DNA of 64,000 bases from Geodermatophilus siccatus. GTDB lineage: Bacteria > Actinomycetota > Actinomycetes > Mycobacteriales > Geodermatophilaceae. Numbering within the stretch: position 1 is the first letter of the stretch; the number at the start of each line of letters is the position of its first letter. Below the pieces are notes generated by a model. That model did not search any database, was not told where the DNA came from, and saw nothing but the letters and a program-made list of their open reading frames with translations. The position numbers and the translations under genes were made by a program. Of this stretch, positions 58,919 through 64,000 are shown piece by piece. The stretch lies in assembly GCF_900103785.1 (NCBI RefSeq), contig NZ_FNHE01000008.1, forward strand, positions 212,664 to 276,663, written 5' to 3'.

Positions 58919-59968
58919 TCAGCCGGGGCGCACCGCGCGGAAGGCCAGCCCGTCGGCGAGCGCCAGGCGGGGGACGGCGGGGGCCGGGCGCGGCGCCGCG
59001 CCGTCCTCCGCGAGCGCGACGGCCAGGCGGACCCCGTCGTAGACGCCGCGGGCGTAGGCGCAGACCACCGGCGCGGTCGGCCCGGCCCGCCGCGCGTGCC
59101 GCTCCTGCAGCGCGAGCTGCCCCTCGTCGTCCGCCGCGTCGACCGTGCCGTCGGCCGCGGCGAAGGAGGGCATGCAGGCGTACAGCTCGCCGGTGGAGTC
59201 GCCGCCGGCGGCGTAGAGGCCGTTCTCCTCCAGCGCGCCGGACAGCCGGACCACCCGGCGGTCGAGGCCCGCGCGGGCGAACTCGCGGTTGAAGGTGACC
59301 AGGTCGCGACCGACGAGGCTGAGCAGGACGGCGTCGGCGCGGGTGCGGCGCACCAGGTCCAGCAGCGCACCGGGGTCGTCGACGCCCAGGGGGACCAGCG
59401 CCTGGCCCACGACCTCGGCGCCGAGGCCGCCCAGCACCCCGGTCGCGGCGCGGTGCACGGCCTTCGGCCAGACGTAGTCGTTGCCGACGAGCGCCCACCG
59501 CCGGGCCCGGCGGTGCCGGACCAGCCAGCCGAGTGCGGCGGTGTGCTGCGCGCGCGGGGAGGAACCGATGCGCACCACGCCGGGCCGGCGCCGTCCGCCC
59601 TCGTGGGGTGGCGTGAATACGTAGCGGACCCGGCCGGCGAGCGCCGCCTCGACCGCGCGGTGCACGGCGCTGGTGTGGAAGCCGACGAGCACGTCGAAGG
59701 CGTCCGCGTCGTGCAGCGCAGCGGCCTCCGCCGCCACCGCCTGCGGCGGCCGCCCGGAGTCGACGGTGACCAGCTCCACGGCGCGGCCGCGCACGCCGCC
59801 GGCCGCGTTGGTCTCGTCCGCCGCCAGGCCGGCGAGGTCCAGCGCGGAGGGGGCGGTGAGGGCGAGGGGACCGGTCAGCGGCACGGCCAGCCCGACGCGC
59901 ACGACGTCCGGACGGCGGGGGAGGAGGGCGGCCTCCCAGGCGTCCAGCAGGACCGTCTGCTCGTGCAC
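58919..59968 (-). CDS. AmiC-like amide/amino-acid-binding protein (type 1 periplasmic-binding fold)
   Basis: The 349-residue protein has the Leu/Ile/Val-binding-protein fold: VRVGLAVPLTGPLALTAPSALDLAGLAADETNAAGG, the hinge VLVGFHTSAVHRAVE and ALVGNDYVWP. It has no signal peptide or lipobox, so it is cytoplasmic. This fits AmiC, an amide-sensing regulator, rather than a transport component. GTG at 59968 lacks a ribosome-binding site, but a CATACT -10-like hexamer sits 7 bases upstream, consistent with a leaderless mRNA. It is divergent from marR with 21 bases between starts. Confidence 0.8.
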   Translation of the reverse strand: MHEQTVLLDAWEAALLPRRPDVVRVGLAVPLTGPLALTAPSALDLAGLAADETNAAGGVRGRAVELVTVDSGRPPQAVAAEAAALHDADAFDVLVGFHTSAVHRAVEAALAGRVRYVFTPPHEGGRRRPGVVRIGSSPRAQHTAALGWLVRHRRARRWALVGNDYVWPKAVHRAATGVLGGLGAEVVGQALVPLGVDDPGALLDLVRRTRADAVLLSLVGRDLVTFNREFARAGLDRRVVRLSGALEENGLYAAGGDSTGELYACMPSFAAADGTVDAADDEGQLALQERHARRAGPTAPVVCAYARGVYDGVRLAVALAEDGAAPRPAPAVPRLALADGLAFRAVRPG

Positions 59969-59974
59969 CGTCTG

Positions 59975-59990
59975 AGTATGGTGCGGCCCA
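59975..59990. promoter_or_regulatory. Overlapping divergent -10 elements of amiC-like and marR genes
   Basis: The plus strand has TATGGT at 59977-59982, then 7 bases, then the marR ATG at 59990. The minus strand has CATACT (59980-59975), then 6 bases, then the amiC-like GTG at 59968. Both would start transcription at or next to the start codon, so both mRNAs are leaderless and the two polymerases would compete for the same DNA. Confidence 0.5.
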
Positions 59991-60442
59991 TGGGTGTCGA
60001 GCCGCCGGCCACCTCCCCGGTGACGGCGCCGCCCGGTGCCTCCCTCGTGGAGCTGCTGACGGTCACCCAGCGGCGGGTGGCCCGCGGCGTCTCCGCGGTG
60101 CTCGCCGAGGACGGCGCCACGCTCGACACCTACCGGGTGCTGCGGTGCCTCGCCGCCGGGCCGGGCCGGTCGATGACCGAGCTGGGCGCCGCGCTCTCGC
60201 TGCCCGCTCCGACGCTGACCCGGCTGGTCGACGGGCTGGTCGACGCCGCCGAGGCCTATCGGCTGCCCGACCCCTGCGACGGTCGTCGGGTCCGGGTCCA
60301 CCTGTCCGCGCGCGGACGCACCCGGCTGGTCCGCCTGGAGGGCCTGGTGCAGGCGCACGAGGCCGCGCTGTCGAGCGCCTGGGGCCCGGAGCGGGTCGAT
60401 GCGCTGACGCGTGCGCTGGCCGCCCTCGAGGACGGCGACTGA
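59990..60442 (+). CDS. MarR-family transcriptional regulator
   Basis: The 150-residue protein has the MarR winged helix: TLDTYRVLRCLAAGPGRSMTELGAALSLPAPTLTRLVDGLVDAAEAYRLPDPCDGRRVRVHLSARGRTRL (about 42-110, with the wing DPCDGRRV). It is a dimer that binds palindromic DNA. ATG at 59990 is preferred over 59978 because a TATGGT -10 lies 7 bases upstream, fitting a leaderless mRNA. It pairs with the AmiC-like gene as in mycobacterial acetamidase control, and likely binds the palindrome at 58893-58910. Confidence 0.85.
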   Translation: MGVEPPATSPVTAPPGASLVELLTVTQRRVARGVSAVLAEDGATLDTYRVLRCLAAGPGRSMTELGAALSLPAPTLTRLVDGLVDAAEAYRLPDPCDGRRVRVHLSARGRTRLVRLEGLVQAHEAALSSAWGPERVDALTRALAALEDGD

Positions 60443-60443
60443 C

Positions 60444-60752
60444 TCAGTCGGTGGCCGGCGGCAGCAGCCGCGGCATGAACACCTCGTCGATCGGGCGCGG
60501 ACCGACGTACTGGCGGCAGGTGCACGGCACCCACTGGTGCCCGGACCAGCGGCCCCGCTTGTCGTAGGTGTCGCGCCGCAGCTCGGCGTAGCAGGTGTTG
60601 GTCTCGGTGTCGTGCTGGCTGAGCGTGTGGCCGCACCCGCACAGCGGCGCGGGCGGCGCCGGCGGGGGAGTGGGCCGCCGGCGGCTCAGCCGGCCGCCGA
60701 GGAAACCGGCCGCGAGCAGCGCCGCACCGACCAGCAGGCTGACAGGTTCCAC
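60444..60752 (-). CDS. Small membrane-anchored protein with a Cys/His cluster
   Basis: The 102-residue protein has one N-terminal hydrophobic helix (VEPVSLLVGAALLAAGFLGG). Then a Pro-rich linker and a metal-binding-like segment CGCGHTLSQHDTETNTCYAE follow, with later VPCTCRQYVG. The cysteines and histidine could hold zinc or an iron-sulfur centre. GTG at 60752 has GGAG about 7-8 bases upstream. It converges on marR with one base between. Function unknown. Confidence 0.65.
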   Translation of the reverse strand: MEPVSLLVGAALLAAGFLGGRLSRRRPTPPPAPPAPLCGCGHTLSQHDTETNTCYAELRRDTYDKRGRWSGHQWVPCTCRQYVGPRPIDEVFMPRLLPPATD

Positions 60753-60826
60753 CGACGTGCTCCTCTGCGCTCGCGACCCCTCGACGGTAGCGCGCGAGGA
60801 GCCGCCGGTGGCCTCGGCCGGTGGGC

Positions 60827-61411
60827 TCAGCTCTCGCGCTTGCCCCGGCCGCTGACCGCGTCGCGCAGGTGGTCGAGGAGGCTGGCCAGCGGCCCGGCGA
60901 CCGTGCGGACGGCGCCCTCGTTCGGCGTCATCGGGTGCGGCCGGGTGGGCGCCATGGCCTTGACCCGCTCGACGTCCTGCGCCATCTCCACCAGCTGCTC
61001 GCGGGTGAACGCCGCCCGCAGCTCGGTGAACATCCGGCCCTCCTCGTGCTCGACGTGGTGCCGGATCTCGCGGATGAGCGTGGCCACCTCGGTGTCGAAC
61101 TGCGGGTCGCCGGGGTCCATCCGCTCGAGCCGCTTCATGGTCTCCTCGGCCTCGGCGTGCTCGTGCTTGGAGTGCTCGGCCTCCTCGCGGTCGACCTGCT
61201 GCTCGACCTTCGGGTAGACGCGGGTCTCCTCGGCGACGGAGTGCTTGACGAGGCCGATGGTCACCTCGTCGACCAGTTCGCGCTTGCGGCGCAGGACGTC
61301 GGGGTCGCTCTGCCCGAACAGGCCCTCGAGCTCGGTGAAGATGCGGTCGAACTCGCGGTGGTCGGCGCTGAGCAGGTCCACCACGTCGCGCTGGCTGTCG
61401 GTCTGGGTCAC
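60827..61411 (-). CDS. Hemerythrin HHE-domain protein
   Basis: The 194-residue protein has the hemerythrin-like four-helix metal site: DHREFDRIF, HSVAEETRVYP, then KHEHAEAEETMKRLERM and HHVEHEEGRMFTEL. These histidines and glutamates bind two irons, used in oxygen or nitric-oxide sensing and iron-related stress. GTG at 61411 has AGGAG 7 bases upstream. The C-terminus is a positively charged helix. It stands alone, divergent from the gene at 61459. Confidence 0.85.
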   Translation of the reverse strand: MTQTDSQRDVVDLLSADHREFDRIFTELEGLFGQSDPDVLRRKRELVDEVTIGLVKHSVAEETRVYPKVEQQVDREEAEHSKHEHAEAEETMKRLERMDPGDPQFDTEVATLIREIRHHVEHEEGRMFTELRAAFTREQLVEMAQDVERVKAMAPTRPHPMTPNEGAVRTVAGPLASLLDHLRDAVSGRGKRES

Positions 61412-61458
61412 GGCTCGCTCCTGGGGGCTGGGGGATCCCTGCTGGGTTCCCCGCGGTC

Positions 61459-61800
61459 GTGACGGACACACTCCCGGCCGCCGTCCGGCGTGACCTGTTC
61501 GTGTTGTTTTGCCAGTGTGAGGCAGGGCACAACTCGGTCGTGCAGTCCTATGCAGTGGGGTTCGCCCGGCCGGACCGCTGGTCCCCGGGGCGGCCGACCG
61601 AGCAGAGCAGACCGTGGCACGCCGTCGAGGCCCACCGGCCGCCGACCGAGCTGGACGGCGAGGTGGAACTCGCCGTCTGCGGGGCGATCGTGCAGGTGTG
61701 GGGTGCGCAGGACTGGCGGCGCGTCGGCGTCGGCCGGACGGCGTGCCTGGAGTGCCGTGAGCTGACGTCGGTGGTGCGGCCGCTCAGCCGGGCCGGCTGA
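61459..61800 (+). CDS. Hypothetical protein with C-terminal CxxC; start uncertain
   Basis: The frame gives up to 113 residues. The conserved-looking part is VGFARPDRWSPG, then HAVEAHRPPTELDGEVELAVCGAIVQVWGAQDWRRVG and ACLECREL, with cysteines that could bind metal. The first 32 codons are less GC3-biased and include an A/T-rich stretch (61504-61535) that looks like a promoter. GTG at 61555 may therefore be the true start, giving 81 residues. No family is recognised. Confidence 0.5.
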   Translation: MTDTLPAAVRRDLFVLFCQCEAGHNSVVQSYAVGFARPDRWSPGRPTEQSRPWHAVEAHRPPTELDGEVELAVCGAIVQVWGAQDWRRVGVGRTACLECRELTSVVRPLSRAG

Positions 61801-61827
61801 GGGGGTCGGCACCTCCCGCCGTCCCGG

Positions 61828-63015
61828 TCAGCGGCGCTCGGGCCGCCGTCCGCTGATCGCCGAGAGCCCGGTGATCTCCCGGCCCACGATGAGCGCCTGC
61901 ACCGAGTCGGTGCCCTCGAACGTGAAGACGGCCTCCATGTCGGCGTGGTGGCGGGCCACGTGGTGGTCGATGAGGATCCCGTCGCCGCCGAGGATGTCGC
62001 GGGCGTCGGCGACGATGGCCCGGGCCTTGGCGGCGTGGTTCATCTTGGCGAGCGACGCCATGGCCGCGGTCATCCGGCCGGCGTCGGCCAGCTTGGACAG
62101 CCGCCAGCACATCAGCTGCATCGCGGTGATCTCGGCGAGCATCCGGGCCAGCTTGTCCTGCACCAGCTGGTAGCCGGCGATCGGCTGGCCGAACTGCTCC
62201 CGGCGCAGCGCGTGCGCGAGCGCCAGCTCGTAGGAGGCGGTGGCCAGCCCGAGCGCCCGCCAGGCGACGGTGTAGCGGGTGCGGTCGAGCACCTTCGAGA
62301 CGTCCTTGAAGCTGTGGCAGTTGGCCAGCCTGTTCTCCGCGGGCACCCGGACGTCGGTCAGCGTGATCTCGGCCTGCCAGACCGCGCGCAGCGCCGTCTT
62401 GCCGGTCATCACCCGGGCCTCGTAGCCCGGCGTCCCCTTGTCGACGACGTAGCCGCCGACCGCGCCGTCCTCACCGCGCGCCCAGATGAGCACGTGGTCG
62501 GCGATGCTGCCGTTGCCGATCCACTTCTTCTGCCCGTTGAGCACGTAGGAGTCGCCGTCCCGGCGGGCGGAGGTCTCCAGGCCGACGGCGTCCGACCCGT
62601 GCGCGGGCTCGGTGAGACCGAAGGCGCCGATCTTCTCCAGCCGGGCCATCGGTGGGAGGAAGCGCTCCCGCTGCTCCTCGTCGCCGAGCATGGCGATCGA
62701 CTGCATGGCCAGGAAGCTGTGCACGCCGTTGAAGGTGCCGATGCTGCCGTCGGCCCGGGCGAGCTCCGCGGCCACCAGCCCGGCCGAGACGTTGCTCATC
62801 CCGGGGCAGCCGTAGCCCTCGATGGTGCCGCCGGCGATGCCGAGCTCGGCGAGCTTGGGCACCAGTTCGAAGGGGAAGTCGGCGCGCTCCCAGTACTCGT
62901 TGATCCGCGGGATGACCTCCTTCTCGCCGAAGGCGCGCACGCGGTCGCGGATCTCGATCTCCTCCGGCTCGAGGAGCTCCTCCAGGTCGTAGAAGTCCGG
63001 GCTCGACTCGCTCAT
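61828..63015 (-). CDS. Acyl-CoA dehydrogenase (glutaryl-CoA dehydrogenase group)
   Basis: The 395-residue protein has the acyl-CoA dehydrogenase layout: helical N-terminus, GAFGLTEPAHGSDAVGLETSARRDGD (FAD contact), YVLNGQKKWIGNGSIADHVLIW and REQFGQPIAGYQLVQDKLARM. The active Glu is in FTFEGTDSVQALIVGREITG (about residue 370), whose position matches the glutaryl/isovaleryl group. It removes two hydrogens from an acyl-CoA, passing electrons to electron-transfer flavoprotein. ATG at 63015 is the first good start. No ligase or transporter gene is linked. Confidence 0.9.
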   Translation of the reverse strand: MSESSPDFYDLEELLEPEEIEIRDRVRAFGEKEVIPRINEYWERADFPFELVPKLAELGIAGGTIEGYGCPGMSNVSAGLVAAELARADGSIGTFNGVHSFLAMQSIAMLGDEEQRERFLPPMARLEKIGAFGLTEPAHGSDAVGLETSARRDGDSYVLNGQKKWIGNGSIADHVLIWARGEDGAVGGYVVDKGTPGYEARVMTGKTALRAVWQAEITLTDVRVPAENRLANCHSFKDVSKVLDRTRYTVAWRALGLATASYELALAHALRREQFGQPIAGYQLVQDKLARMLAEITAMQLMCWRLSKLADAGRMTAAMASLAKMNHAAKARAIVADARDILGGDGILIDHHVARHHADMEAVFTFEGTDSVQALIVGREITGLSAISGRRPERR

Positions 63016-63081
63016 GGAACCGACGCTACGACCGGCCCGGCTCGTCCGCCCGGTCGCGGTGCACGCCGGTGGTCCACGCAG

Positions 63082-63117
63082 GCCGGGCCGCACGACCTCG
63101 AGGTCGTGCGGCCCGGC
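63082..63117. terminator. Perfect 36-bp palindrome, probable terminator
   Basis: An 18-bp arm (63082-63099) is the exact reverse complement of 63100-63117, giving a self-complementary palindrome with no loop. It lies between the HNH gene stop (63134) and the acyl-CoA dehydrogenase start. It would form a strong hairpin ending the HNH transcript. Confidence 0.6.
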
Positions 63118-63133
63118 GTGCGTCGTCTGTCGG

Positions 63134-64000
63134 TCAGGCGGCGGCGGGGAGGGGTGGTCCGGTGCGCTGGGGGCCGGTGCGTTGGGGTCCGGTGCGGATC
63201 TCGGTGCCGTCGGGTCGCCAGGTGCGCCATCGGCCGTCGGGTCGTCGCTCGACCCGGAAGCCGTGGTGGACCTTGGTGTGGTGCCGCTCGCACAGCAGCG
63301 CGGCGTTCCCCAGATCGGTCGCTCCGCCGTCGACCCAGGCCAGCAGGTGGTGGACGTCGCACCACCAGGTGGGCGCCGAACAGCCGGCGAACACGCACCC
63401 GCCGTCGCGCACCTCGGCGGCGCGGCGCACGTGGGCGGGGAACAGCCGCAGCGTGCGGCCGTGCTCCAGCGGCACCCCGTCCGGGCCCAGCACGATGCGG
63501 GTCACCTGTCCGTCGCAGGCCAGCCAGCGGGCGCGGGTGGCCGAGATCTGCGCGCCGAAGCCCATCTCCACCGCGCCGCGGCCGATCGCGGGGTCGACCA
63601 GGTCCTCGATGCCGAGCGTGACGACGACCTGCGGCTTGTGCCCGCGCAGCGTCGGCAGGCTGCCGGCGGCCAGCTGGTTGGCGCACAGCTGCACCAGCGC
63701 ATCGGCCAGCCGCTGCGCGCGGGTCCGCTCGTCGGCGGCGGCCCGGCCGGCCTGCACCAGGGCCTCCAGCGCCGCCTGCAGCCTCTCCCCGCCCACCGCG
63801 TCCAGGTCGAACCGGCCGGTGAGACTCCCATCCGCCTGCTTGGCCAGCACCAGCCGGCGGCCCTCGGTCGGATCGGGCTCGGGACCATCAGCATCGAGCC
63901 GGTCCAGGTAGTGGGCCACCGCCTTGGCCACGTCGGCGTGTGGCCGCTCGCGGGCCACCCCGGTGAGCAGTCGGTCGACCACGGCCAGGTCGACGTCCTG
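63134..64000 (-). CDS. DUF222/HNH endonuclease (13E12-type), 5' truncated by window edge
   Basis: About 288 residues of the C-terminal part are visible and the frame stays open to the window end, so the N-terminus is outside. DUF222 text (RFDLDAVGGERLQAALEALVQAG, then ALVQLCANQL) is followed by an HNH nuclease: VFAGCSAPTWWCDVHHLLAWVDGGATDLGNAALLCERHHTKVHH. The HH..N..HH residues bind metal and cut DNA. The tail has a short TGPQR repeat. Such genes are abundant in actinobacteria, often in many copies; the role is uncertain. Confidence 0.85.
   Translation of the reverse strand, partial: QDVDLAVVDRLLTGVARERPHADVAKAVAHYLDRLDADGPEPDPTEGRRLVLAKQADGSLTGRFDLDAVGGERLQAALEALVQAGRAAADERTRAQRLADALVQLCANQLAAGSLPTLRGHKPQVVVTLGIEDLVDPAIGRGAVEMGFGAQISATRARWLACDGQVTRIVLGPDGVPLEHGRTLRLFPAHVRRAAEVRDGGCVFAGCSAPTWWCDVHHLLAWVDGGATDLGNAALLCERHHTKVHHGFRVERRPDGRWRTWRPDGTEIRTGPQRTGPQRTGPPLPAAA

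Noticed and set aside
63082..63117. The 36-bp palindrome as a phage or integrase attachment site
   Set aside because: No integrase, tRNA or second copy nearby; its place after the HNH stop fits a terminator.
63159..63200. Triplicated GGTCCGGTGCG-like DNA repeats as a separate element
   Set aside because: It lies inside the HNH gene and simply encodes the TGPQR-type C-terminal repeats.

Overview
The window is about 73% G+C with very strong G/C bias at third codon positions, GTG starts, many 4-bp GTGA/ATGA gene overlaps, and actinobacterial gene sets: a LutABC lactate system, a mycobacterial Sdh1-type succinate dehydrogenase, DUF1540, and a DUF222/HNH (13E12-type) endonuclease. It looks like a chromosomal segment from a soil or rock actinobacterium, most likely of the Geodermatophilaceae (Blastococcus/Modestobacter/Geodermatophilus). 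That placement is inferred from gene style, not from a marker gene. I found no rRNA, tRNA, CRISPR array, complete insertion sequence or prophage.

Layout. 0-5.4 kb: 3' part of an amino-acid permease, then a TetR-MMPL efflux pair with twin palindromic operators, and a cytochrome P450. 5.6-12.2 kb: pyruvate carboxylase and lutABC, which link lactate to pyruvate and oxaloacetate. 12.4-16.7 kb: an AraC regulator divergent from a flavin monooxygenase-esterase pair, arranged like virS-mymA-lipR of Mycobacterium tuberculosis. 16.8-23.2 kb: threonine dehydratase and many small genes, including a degenerate ABC-ATPase-like protein behind a possible iron box, a DUF1540 protein, and DUF1622 and VTT membrane proteins. 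23.2-29.7 kb: a PQQ-type sugar dehydrogenase operon, a sulfurtransferase, a wrecked GGDEF gene, a zinc alcohol dehydrogenase and a GDPD. 29.7-34.6 kb: a decayed accessory stretch with two frameshifted pseudogenes, a patatin, and a lower-GC serine hydrolase with five internal repeats. 34.8-45.9 kb: a methyltransferase, a MalY-type aminotransferase overlapping an FAD/Fe-S D-lactate-type dehydrogenase, inorganic pyrophosphatase, a GH13 glucosidase and small proteins. 45.9-49.7 kb: a four-gene succinate dehydrogenase operon with a 77-bp tandem duplication between sdhA and sdhB. 49.9-56.2 kb: a glutamine amidotransferase, an MFS pump, an NhaA-DsbA-cNMP-thioredoxin fusion, a second GDPD and a STAS protein. 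56.4-60.4 kb: an amide utilisation locus (formamidase, permease, AmiC-like sensor, MarR). 60.4-64 kb: a hemerythrin, an acyl-CoA dehydrogenase and a truncated HNH endonuclease.

How the genes work together. L-lactate (LutABC) and probably D-lactate or a related 2-hydroxy acid (37.5-40.3 kb) are oxidised to the keto acid. Pyruvate carboxylase refills oxaloacetate and succinate dehydrogenase feeds the quinone pool. The amide locus would import and hydrolyse short amides under AmiC/MarR control.

The most unusual signals are the duplicated mini-ORF relay between sdhA and sdhB, the multi-domain NhaA fusion, the overlapping leaderless promoters of the amiC/marR pair with a separate palindromic operator before the permease, and the repeat-bearing serine hydrolase. 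None is proof of a new system; each is a checkable hypothesis.
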